A DNA stretch of 64,000 nucleotides, taken from positions 12,108,001 through 12,172,000 of the forward strand of contig NW_027475130.1 in the NCBI RefSeq assembly GCF_051020985.1, read 5' to 3'. Under the pieces are notes generated by a model. That model saw nothing but the letters and a program-made list of their open reading frames with translations, was not told the DNA's origin and did no database searches. Source of the DNA: Nomia melanderi (Eukaryota; Arthropoda; Insecta; Hymenoptera; Halictidae). The position numbers were made by a program, and so were the translations under genes. Shown in pieces: positions 12,614 through 23,637 of the stretch (position 1 is the first letter of the stretch; every line of letters begins with the position of its first letter).

Positions 12614-13663
12614 GCACCCGAGATATCACCAGATATATATTGGATTTTACCCTGACCCTGAGTGTCCGGCCCCATGAGACTGTGCTTCTCTCGGCCCCTG
12701 GTTGTCCGAGGTCGTTCCCGCTGCACAGATTCATGCGCCAGGACCTCCTACAGACAATGCACTTTGATTTATTGCGCTATCTGTAATAGCACCCGATATA
12801 TCACCAGATATATATTGGATTTTACCCTGACCCTGAGTGTCCGGCCCCATGAGACGGTCGTTGTCTCGGCCCCTGGCGGTCCGAGGACGTCCCCGCTGCA
12901 CAGATTCATGCGCCAGGTCCTCCTACAGGTAATGCACTTTGATTTATTGCGATATCTGTAATAGCACCCGAGATATCACCAGATATATATTGGATTTTCC
13001 CCTGACCCTGAGTGTCCGGCCCCATGAGACTGTGGTTTTCTCGGCCCCTGGTGGTCCGAGGTCGTTCCCGTTGCACAGATTCATGCGCCAGGGCCTCCTG
13101 CAGATAATTCAATTTGGTTTATTGCGCTATCTCTAATAGCACCCGAGATATCACCAGATATATATTGGATTTTTCACTGACCCTGAGCGTCCGGCCCCAT
13201 GAGACGGTCGTTTTCTCGGCCCCTGGTGGTCCGAGGTCGTTCCCGCTGCACACGTTCATGCGCCAGGGTCTCCTACAGACAATACACTTTGATTTATTGC
13301 GCTATCTGTAATAGCACCCGAGATATCACCAGATCTATATTGGATTTTACCCTGACCCTGAGTATCCGGACCCATGAGACGGTAGTTTTCTCGGCCCCTG
13401 GTGATCCGAGGTCGTTCCCGCTGCAAAGATTCATGCGCCAGGGCCTCCTGCAGATAATTCACTTTGGTTTATTGCGCTATCTCTAATAGCACCCGAGATA
13501 TCACCAGATATATATTGGATTTTACCCTGACCCTGAGTGTCCGGCCCCATGAGACTGTGGTTTTCTCGGCCCCTGGTGGTCCGAGGTCGTTCCCGCTGCA
13601 CAGATTCATGCGCCAGGGCCTCCTGCAGATAATTCACTTTGGTTTATTGCGCTATCTGTAATA
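12614..13663 (+). repeat. Six monomers shared with the 15-mer HOR region
   Basis: With the three units before it, this run (12,089-13,663, nine units) matches 18,214-19,788 at an offset of 6,125 bp. The TGTGCTTCTC/GGTTGTCCG unit (12,614), the GATATATCACC/CAGGTCCTCC unit (12,789) and the AATTCAATTTGG unit (12,964) are all shared. The 12.6-13.7 kb segment is thus a relative of copy 1 of the 15-mer, with its private substitutions. Confidence 0.85.
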
Positions 13664-16113
13664 GCACCCGAGATATCACCAGATATATATTGGATTTTTC
13701 ACTGACCCTGAGCGTCCGGCCCCATGAGACGGTCGTTTTCTCGGCCCCTGGTGGTCCGAGGTCGTTCCCGCTGCACAGATTCATGCGCCAGGGCCTCCTA
13801 CAGACAATGCACTTTGATTTATTGCGCTATCTGTTATAGCACCCGAGATATCACCAGATATATATTGGATTTTACCCTGACCCTGAGTGTCCGGCCCCAT
13901 GAGACGGTCGTTGTCTCGGCCCCTGGAGGTCCGAGGACGTTCCCGCTGCACAGATTCATGCGCCAGGGCCTCCTACAGGTAATGCACTTTGATTTATTGC
14001 GCTATCTGTAATAGCACCCGAGATATCACCAGATCTATATTGGATTTTCCCCTGACCCTGTGTGTCCGGCCCAATGAGACTGTGGTTTTCTCGGCCCCTG
14101 GTCGTCCGAGGTCGTTCCCGCTGCACAGATTCATGCGCCAGGGCCTCCTACAGACAACGCACTTTGATTTATTGCGCTATCTGTAATAGCACCCGAGATA
14201 TCACCAGATATATATTGGATTTTACCCTGACCCTGAGGGTCCGGCCCCATGAGACGGTCGTTGTCTCGGCCCCTGGAGGTCCGAGGACGTTCCCGCTGCA
14301 CAGATACATGCGCCAGGGCCTCCTACAGGCAATGCACTTTGGTTTATTGCGCTATCTCTAATAGCACCCGAGATATCACCAGATATATATTGGATTTTTC
14401 ACGGACCCTGAGCGTCTGATCCCATGAGACTGTGGTTTTCTCGGCCCCTGGTGGTCCGAGGTCGTTCCCGCTGCACAGATTCATGCGCCAGGGCCTCCTA
14501 CAGACAATGCACTTTGATTTATTTCGCTATCTGTAATAGCACCCGAGATATCACCAGATATATATTGGATTTTACCCTGACCCTGAGGGTCCGGCCCCAT
14601 GAGACGGTCGTTGTCTCGGCCCCTGGTGGTCCGAGGACGTTCCCGTTGCACAGATTCATGCGCCCGGGCCTCCTGCAGATAATTCACTTTGGTTTATTGC
14701 GCTATCTGTGATAGCACCCGAGATATCACCAGATCTATATTGGATTTTCCCCTGACTCTGAGTGCCCGGCCCCATGAGACTGTGGTTTTCTCGGCCCCTG
14801 GTGGTCCGAGGTCGTTCCCGCTGCACAGATTCATGCGCCAGGGCCTCCTACAGGTAATGCACTTTGATTTATTGCGCTATCTGTAATAGCACCCGAGATA
14901 TCACCAGATCTATATTGGATTTTACCCTGACCCTGAGTGTCCGGCCCCATGAGACGGTCGTTGTCTCGGCCCCTGGAGGTCCGACGACGTTCCCGCTGCA
15001 CAGATTCATGCGCCAGGGCCTCCTACAGGTAATGCACTTTGATTTATTGCGCTATCTGTAATAGCACCCGAGATATCACCAGATATATATTGGATTTTCC
15101 CCTGACCCTGAGTGTCCGGCCCCATGAGACTGTGGTTTTCTCGGCCCCTGGTGGTCCGAGGTCGTTCCCGCTGCACAGATTCATGCGCCAGGACCTCCTA
15201 CAGACAATGCACTTTGATTTATTGGGCTATCTGTTATAGCACCCGACATATCACCAGATATATATTGGATTTTACCCTGACCCTGAGTGTCCGGCCCCAT
15301 GAGACGGTCGTTGTCTCCGCCCCTGGCGGTCCGAGGACGTCCCCGCTGCACAGATTCATGCGCCAGGGCCTCCTACAGGTAATGCACTTTGATTTATTGC
15401 GCTATCTGTAATAGCACCCGAGATATCACCAGATCTATATTGGATTTTCCACTGACCCTGAGTGTCCGGCCCCATGAGACTGTGGTTTTCTCGGCCCCTG
15501 GTGGTCCGAGGTCGTTCCCGTTGCACAGATTCATGCGCCAGGGCCTCCTGCAGATAATTCACTTTGGTTTATTGCGCTATCTCTAATAGCACCCGAGATA
15601 TCACCAGATATATATTGGATTTTTCACTGACCCTGAGCGTCCGGCCCCATGAGACGGTCGTTTTCTCGGCCCCTGGTGGTCCGAGGTCGTTCCCGCTGCA
15701 CACGTTCATGCGCCAGGGTCTCCTACAGACAATACACTTTGATTTATTGCGCTATCTGTAATAGCACCCGAGATATCACCAGATCTATATTGGATTTTCC
15801 ACTGACCCTGAGTGTCCGGCCCCATGAGACTGTGGTTTTCTCGGCCCCTTGTGGTCCGAGGTCGTTCCCGTTGCACAGATTCATGCACCAGGGCCTCCTG
15901 CAGATAATTCACTTTGGTTTATTGCGCCATCTGTAATAGCACCCGAGATATCACCAGATCTATATTGGATTTTCCCCTGACCCTGAGTGTCCGACCCCAT
16001 GAGACTGTGGTTTGCTCGGCCCCTGGTGGTCCGAGGTCGTTCCCGCTGCACAGATTCATGCGCCAGGGCTTCCTGCAGATAATTCACTTTGGTTTATTGC
16101 GCTATCTCTAATA
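13664..16113 (+). repeat. 14-monomer block, right copy of the 3.5-3.7-kb duplication
   Basis: Matches 9,989-12,613 but is one monomer shorter. The unit at 14,539 combines the left part of one neighbour (GAGGGTCC, GGTCGTTGTCTCGG) with the right part of the 11,039-type unit (GGTGGTCCGAGGACG, CCGTTGC, CGCCCGGGCC). Private changes include TTTTTCACGGACC at 14,364 and CGGCCCCTTGTGG near 15,843. Confidence 0.87.
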
Positions 16114-16813
16114 GCACCCGAGATATCACCAGATATATATTGGATTTTCCCCTGACCCTGAGTGTCCGGCCCCATGAGACTGTGGTTTTCTCGGCCCCTG
16201 GTGGTCCGAGGTCGTTCCCGCTGCACAGATTCATGCGCCAGGGCCTCCTACAGGTAATGCACTTTGATTTATTGCGCTATCTGTAATAGCACCCGAGATA
16301 TCACCAGATCTATATTGGATTTTACCCTGACCCTGAGTGTCCGGCCCCATGAGACGGTCGTTGTCTCGGCCCCTGGAGGTCCGACGACGTTCCCGCTGCA
16401 CAGATTCATGCGCCAGGGCCTCCTACAGGTAATGCACTTTGATTTATTGCGCTATCTGTAATAGCACCCGAGATATCACCAGATATATATTGGATTTTCC
16501 CCTGACCCTGAGTGTCCGGCCCCATGAGACTGTGGTTTTTTCGGCCCCTGGTGGTCCGAGGTCGTTCCCGCTGCACAGATTCATGCGCCAGGACCTCCTA
16601 CAGACAATGCACTTTGATTTATTGCGCTATCTGTAATAGCACCCGACATATCACCAGATATATATTGGATTTTTCACTGACCCTGAGCGTCCGGCCCCAT
16701 GAGACGGTCGTTTTCTCGGCCCCTGGTGGTCCGAGGTCGTTCCCGCTGCACACGTTCATGCGCCAGGGTCTCCTACAGACAATACACTTTGATTTATTGC
16801 GCTATCTGTAATA
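16114..16813 (+). repeat. Four linking monomers with a partial 6-mer repeat
   Basis: The units at 16,114, 16,289 and 16,464 match 17,164, 17,339 and 17,514 (offset 1,050 bp, six monomers), including the rare GGTTTTTTCGG of 16,464. The unit at 16,639 starts as the 17,689 type (GACATATC) and changes to the 19,264 type (TTTTTCACTG, GAGCGTCC, CACACGTTC) after the AT-rich stretch. Confidence 0.85.
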
Positions 16814-19438
16814 GCACCCGAGATATCACCAGATCTATATTGGATTTTACCCTGACCCTGAGTATCCGGACCCATGAGACGGTAGTTTTCTCGGCCCCTG
16901 GTGATCCGAGGTCGTTCCCGCTGCAAAGATTCATGCGCCAGGGCCTCCTGCAGATAATTCACTTTGGTTTATTGCGCTATCTCTAATAGCACCCGAGATA
17001 TCACCAGATATATATTGGATTTTACCCTGACCCTGAGTGTCCGGCCCCATGAGACTGTGGTTTTCTCGGCCCCTGGTGGTCCGAGGTCGTTCCCGCTGCA
17101 CAGATTCATGCGCCAGGGCCTCCTGCAGATAATTCACTTTGGTTTATTGCGCTATCTCTAATAGCACCCGAGATATCACCAGATATATATTGGATTTTCC
17201 CCTGACCCTGAGTGTCCGGCCCCATGAGACTGTGGTTTTCTCGGCCCCTGGTGGTCCGAGGTCGTTCCCGCTGCACAGATTCATGCGCCAGGGCCTCCTA
17301 CAGGTAATGCACTTTGATTTATTGCGCTATCTGTAATAGCACCCGAGATATCACCAGATCTATATTGGATTTTACCCTGACCCTGAGTGTCCGGCCCCAT
17401 GAGACGGTCGTTGTCTCGGCCCCTGGAGGTCCGACGACGTTCCCGCTGCACAGATTCATGCGCCAGGGCCTCCTACAGGTAATGCACTTTGATTTATTGC
17501 GCTATCTGTAATAGCACCCGAGATATCACCAGATATATATTGGATTTTCCCCTGACCCTGAGTGTCCGGCCCCATGAGACTGTGGTTTTTTCGGCCCCTG
17601 GTGGTCCGAGGTCGTTCCCGCTGCACAGATTCATGCGCCAGGACCTCCTACAGACAATGCACTTTGATTTATTGCGCTATCTGTAATAGCACCCGACATA
17701 TCACCAGATATATATTGGATTTTACCCTGACCCTGAGTGTCCGGCCCCATGAGACGGTCGTTGTCTCCGCCCCTGGCGGTCCGAGGACGTCCCCGCTGCA
17801 CAGATTCATGCGCCAGGGCCTCCTACAGGTAATGCACTTTGATTTATTGCGCTATCTGTAATAGCACCCGAGATATCACCAGATCTATATTGGATTTTCC
17901 ACTGACCCTGAGTGTCCGGCCCCATGAGACTGTGGTTTTCTCGGCCCCTGGTGGTCCGAGGTCGTTCCCGTTGCACAGATTCATGCACCAGGGCCTCCTG
18001 CAGATAATTCACTTTGGTTTATTGCGCCATCTGTAATAGCACCCGAGATATCACCAGATCTATATTGGATTTTCCCCTGACCCTGAGTGTCCGACCCCAT
18101 GAGACTGTGGTTTTCTCGGCCCCTGGTGGTCCGAGGTCGTTCCCGTTGCACAGATTCATGCGCCAGGGCCTCCTGCAGATAATTCACTTTGGTTTATTGC
18201 GCTATCTCTAATAGCACCCGAGATATCACCAGATATATATTGGATTTTTCACTGACCCTGAGCGTCCGGCCCCATGAGACGGTCGTTTTCTCGGCCCCTG
18301 GTGGTCCGAGGTCGTTCCCGCTGCACACGTTCATGCGCCAGGGTCTCCTACAGACAATACACTTTGATTTATTGCGCTATCTGTAATAGCACCCGAGATA
18401 TCACCAGATCTATATTGGATTTTCCACTGACCCTGAGTGTCCGGCCCCATGAGACTGTGGTTTTCTCGGCCCCTGGTGGTCCGAGGTCGTTCCCGTTGCA
18501 CAGATTCATGCACCAGGGCCTCCTGCAGATAATTCACTTTGGTTTATTGCGCCATCTGTAATAGCACCCGAGATATCACCAGATCTATATTGGATTTTCC
18601 CCTGACCCTGAGTGTCCGACCCCATGAGACTGTGGTTTGCTCGGCCCCTGGTGGTCCGAGGTCGTTCCCGCTGCACAGATTCATGCGCCAGGGCTTCCTG
18701 CAGATAATTCACTTTGGTTTATTGCGCTATCTCTAATAGCACCCGAGATATCACCAGATATATATTGGATTTTACCCTGACCCTGAGTGTCCGGCCCCAT
18801 GAGACTGTGCTTCTCTCGGCCCCTGGTTGTCCGAGGTCGTTCCCGCTGCACAGATTCATGCGCCAGGACCTCCTACAGACAATGCACTTTGATTTATTGC
18901 GCTATCTGTAATAGCACCCGATATATCACCAGATATATATTGGATTTTACCCTGACCCTGAGTGTCCGGCCCCATGAGACGGTCGTTGTCTCGGCCCCTG
19001 GCGGTCCGAGGACGTCCCCGCTGCACAGATTCATGCGCCAGGTCCTCCTACAGGTAATGCACTTTGATTTATTGCGATATCTGTAATAGCACCCGAGATA
19101 TCACCAGATATATATTGGATTTTCCCCTGACCCTGAGTGTCCGGCCCCATGAGACTGTGGTTTTCTCGGCCCCTGGTGGTCCGAGGTCGTTCCCGTTGCA
19201 CAGATTCATGCGCCAGGGCCTCCTGCAGATAATTCAATTTGGTTTATTGCGCTATCTCTAATAGCACCCGAGATATCACCAGATATATATTGGATTTTTC
19301 ACTGACCCTGAGCGTCCGGCCCCATGAGACGGTCGTTTTCTCGGCCCCTGGTGGTCCGAGGTCGTTCCCGCTGCACACGTTCATGCGCCAGGGTCTCCTA
19401 CAGACAATACACTTTGATTTATTGCGCTATCTGTAATA
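16814..19438 (+). repeat. 15-mer higher-order repeat, copy 1 (2,625 bp)
   Basis: Fifteen monomers repeated directly by 19,439-22,063. Comparing unit by unit I found only five substitutions. One is CGCCAT versus CGTCAT in unit 10, two are in unit 12 (TGCTTCTC versus TGCTTTTC, GGTTGTCCG versus GGTGGTCCG), one is CAGGTCCTCC versus CAGGGCCTCC in unit 13, and one is AATTCAATTT versus AATTCACTTT in unit 14. Units 12-14 here share their private forms with 12,614-13,138. Confidence 0.93.
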
Positions 19439-22063
19439 GCACCCGAGATATCACCAGATCTATATTGGATTTTACCCTGACCCTGAGTATCCGGACCCAT
19501 GAGACGGTAGTTTTCTCGGCCCCTGGTGATCCGAGGTCGTTCCCGCTGCAAAGATTCATGCGCCAGGGCCTCCTGCAGATAATTCACTTTGGTTTATTGC
19601 GCTATCTCTAATAGCACCCGAGATATCACCAGATATATATTGGATTTTACCCTGACCCTGAGTGTCCGGCCCCATGAGACTGTGGTTTTCTCGGCCCCTG
19701 GTGGTCCGAGGTCGTTCCCGCTGCACAGATTCATGCGCCAGGGCCTCCTGCAGATAATTCACTTTGGTTTATTGCGCTATCTCTAATAGCACCCGAGATA
19801 TCACCAGATATATATTGGATTTTCCCCTGACCCTGAGTGTCCGGCCCCATGAGACTGTGGTTTTCTCGGCCCCTGGTGGTCCGAGGTCGTTCCCGCTGCA
19901 CAGATTCATGCGCCAGGGCCTCCTACAGGTAATGCACTTTGATTTATTGCGCTATCTGTAATAGCACCCGAGATATCACCAGATCTATATTGGATTTTAC
20001 CCTGACCCTGAGTGTCCGGCCCCATGAGACGGTCGTTGTCTCGGCCCCTGGAGGTCCGACGACGTTCCCGCTGCACAGATTCATGCGCCAGGGCCTCCTA
20101 CAGGTAATGCACTTTGATTTATTGCGCTATCTGTAATAGCACCCGAGATATCACCAGATATATATTGGATTTTCCCCTGACCCTGAGTGTCCGGCCCCAT
20201 GAGACTGTGGTTTTTTCGGCCCCTGGTGGTCCGAGGTCGTTCCCGCTGCACAGATTCATGCGCCAGGACCTCCTACAGACAATGCACTTTGATTTATTGC
20301 GCTATCTGTAATAGCACCCGACATATCACCAGATATATATTGGATTTTACCCTGACCCTGAGTGTCCGGCCCCATGAGACGGTCGTTGTCTCCGCCCCTG
20401 GCGGTCCGAGGACGTCCCCGCTGCACAGATTCATGCGCCAGGGCCTCCTACAGGTAATGCACTTTGATTTATTGCGCTATCTGTAATAGCACCCGAGATA
20501 TCACCAGATCTATATTGGATTTTCCACTGACCCTGAGTGTCCGGCCCCATGAGACTGTGGTTTTCTCGGCCCCTGGTGGTCCGAGGTCGTTCCCGTTGCA
20601 CAGATTCATGCACCAGGGCCTCCTGCAGATAATTCACTTTGGTTTATTGCGCCATCTGTAATAGCACCCGAGATATCACCAGATCTATATTGGATTTTCC
20701 CCTGACCCTGAGTGTCCGACCCCATGAGACTGTGGTTTTCTCGGCCCCTGGTGGTCCGAGGTCGTTCCCGTTGCACAGATTCATGCGCCAGGGCCTCCTG
20801 CAGATAATTCACTTTGGTTTATTGCGCTATCTCTAATAGCACCCGAGATATCACCAGATATATATTGGATTTTTCACTGACCCTGAGCGTCCGGCCCCAT
20901 GAGACGGTCGTTTTCTCGGCCCCTGGTGGTCCGAGGTCGTTCCCGCTGCACACGTTCATGCGCCAGGGTCTCCTACAGACAATACACTTTGATTTATTGC
21001 GCTATCTGTAATAGCACCCGAGATATCACCAGATCTATATTGGATTTTCCACTGACCCTGAGTGTCCGGCCCCATGAGACTGTGGTTTTCTCGGCCCCTG
21101 GTGGTCCGAGGTCGTTCCCGTTGCACAGATTCATGCACCAGGGCCTCCTGCAGATAATTCACTTTGGTTTATTGCGTCATCTGTAATAGCACCCGAGATA
21201 TCACCAGATCTATATTGGATTTTCCCCTGACCCTGAGTGTCCGACCCCATGAGACTGTGGTTTGCTCGGCCCCTGGTGGTCCGAGGTCGTTCCCGCTGCA
21301 CAGATTCATGCGCCAGGGCTTCCTGCAGATAATTCACTTTGGTTTATTGCGCTATCTCTAATAGCACCCGAGATATCACCAGATATATATTGGATTTTAC
21401 CCTGACCCTGAGTGTCCGGCCCCATGAGACTGTGCTTTTCTCGGCCCCTGGTGGTCCGAGGTCGTTCCCGCTGCACAGATTCATGCGCCAGGACCTCCTA
21501 CAGACAATGCACTTTGATTTATTGCGCTATCTGTAATAGCACCCGATATATCACCAGATATATATTGGATTTTACCCTGACCCTGAGTGTCCGGCCCCAT
21601 GAGACGGTCGTTGTCTCGGCCCCTGGCGGTCCGAGGACGTCCCCGCTGCACAGATTCATGCGCCAGGGCCTCCTACAGGTAATGCACTTTGATTTATTGC
21701 GATATCTGTAATAGCACCCGAGATATCACCAGATATATATTGGATTTTCCCCTGACCCTGAGTGTCCGGCCCCATGAGACTGTGGTTTTCTCGGCCCCTG
21801 GTGGTCCGAGGTCGTTCCCGTTGCACAGATTCATGCGCCAGGGCCTCCTGCAGATAATTCACTTTGGTTTATTGCGCTATCTCTAATAGCACCCGAGATA
21901 TCACCAGATATATATTGGATTTTTCACTGACCCTGAGCGTCCGGCCCCATGAGACGGTCGTTTTCTCGGCCCCTGGTGGTCCGAGGTCGTTCCCGCTGCA
22001 CACGTTCATGCGCCAGGGTCTCCTACAGACAATACACTTTGATTTATTGCGCTATCTGTAATA
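19439..22063 (+). repeat. 15-mer higher-order repeat, copy 2 (2,625 bp)
   Basis: Directly follows copy 1, about 99.8% identical by my count. Similarity continues one more unit (22,064-22,238, with one change, CCGGCCCC versus CCGGACCC). The array then switches to the block seen at 8,765. Confidence 0.93.
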
Positions 22064-22238
22064 GCACCCGAGATATCACCAGATCTATATTGGATTTTAC
22101 CCTGACCCTGAGTATCCGGCCCCATGAGACGGTAGTTTTCTCGGCCCCTGGTGATCCGAGGTCGTTCCCGCTGCAAAGATTCATGCGCCAGGGCCTCCTG
22201 CAGATAATTCACTTTGGTTTATTGCGCTATCTCTAATA

Positions 22239-23637
22239 GCACCCGAGATATCACCAGATATATATTGGATTTTCCCCTGACCCTGAGTGTCCGGCCCCAT
22301 GAGACTGTGGTTTTCTCGGCCCCTGGTGGTCCGAGGTCGTTCCCGCTGCACAGATTCATGCGCCAGGGCCTCCTACAAACAATGCACTTTGATTTATTGC
22401 GCTATCTGTAATAGCACCCGAGATATCAGCAGATATATATTGGATTTTTCACTGACCCTGAGTGTCCGGCCCCATGAGACGGTCGTTTTCTCGGCCCCTG
22501 GTGGTCCGAGGTCGTTCCCGCTGCACACATTCATGCGCCAGGGCCTCCTGCAGATAATTCACTTTGGTTTATTGCGCTATCTCTAATAGCACCCGAGATA
22601 TCACCAGATATATATTGGATTTTCCCCTGACACTGAGTGTCCGGCCCCATGAGACAGTCGTTGTCTCCGCCCCTGGTGGTCCGAGGTCGTTCCCGCTGCA
22701 CAGATTCATGCGCCAGGGCCTCCTACAGACAATGCACTTTGATTTATTGCGCTATCTCTAATTGCACCCGAGATATCACCAGATATATATTGGATTTTCC
22801 CTGACCCTGAGTGTCCGGCCCAATGAGACTGTGGTTTTCTCGGCCCCTGGTGGTCCGAGGTCGTTCCCGCTGTACAGATTCATGCGCCAGGGCCTCCTAC
22901 AGACAATGCACTTTGATTTATTGCGCTATCTGTAATAGCACCCGAGATATCAAGAGATATATAATGGATTTTCCCCTGACCCTGAGTGTCCGGCCCAATG
23001 AGACTGTGGTTCTCTCGGCCCCTGGTGGTCCGAGGTCGTTCCCGCTGCACACATTCATGCGCCAGGGCCTCCTGCAGATAATTCACTTTGGTTTATTGCG
23101 CTATCTCTGATAGCACCCGAGATATCACCAGATATATATTGGATTTTCACCTGACCCTGAGTGTCCGGCCCCATGAGACTGTGGTTTTCTCGGCCCCTGG
23201 TGGTCCGAGGTCGTTCCCGCTGCACAGATTCATGCGCCAGGGCCTCCTGCAGATAATTCACTTTGGTTTATTGCGCTATCTCTAATAGCACCCGAGATAT
23301 CACCAGATATATATTGGATTTTTCCCTGACCCTGAGTGTCCGGCCCCATGAGACTGTGGTTTTCTCGGCCCCTGGTGGTCCGAGGTCGTTCCCGCTGCAC
23401 AGATTCATGCGCCAGGGCCTCCTACAGACAATGCACTTTGATTTATTGCGCTATCTGTAATAGCACCCGAGATATCACCAGATATATATTGGATTTTTCA
23501 CTGACCCTGAGCGTCCGGCCCCATGAGACGGTCGTTTTCTCGGCCCCTGGTGGTCCGAGGTCGTTCCCGCTGCACAGATTCATGCGCCAGGGCCTCCTAC
23601 AGGTAATGCACTTTGATTTATTGCGCTATCTGTAATA
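22239..23637 (+). repeat. Eight-monomer block, right copy of a 13.5-kb-spaced duplication
   Basis: Matches 8,765-10,163 with few changes: GACACTGAG versus GATCCTGAG in unit 3, TATATAATGG versus TATATACTGG in unit 5, and TTTTCACCTG versus TTTTCCCCTG in unit 6. It is followed by units like 10,339 and 10,514, so one monomer present on the left (10,164) is missing here. Confidence 0.88.
22764..22937 (+). repeat. 174-bp monomer, missing-C lineage, copy 3
   Basis: Same three linked changes as the units at 1,241, 9,290 and 28,538, and the same CTCTAATTGC start as 9,290. Confidence 0.92.
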
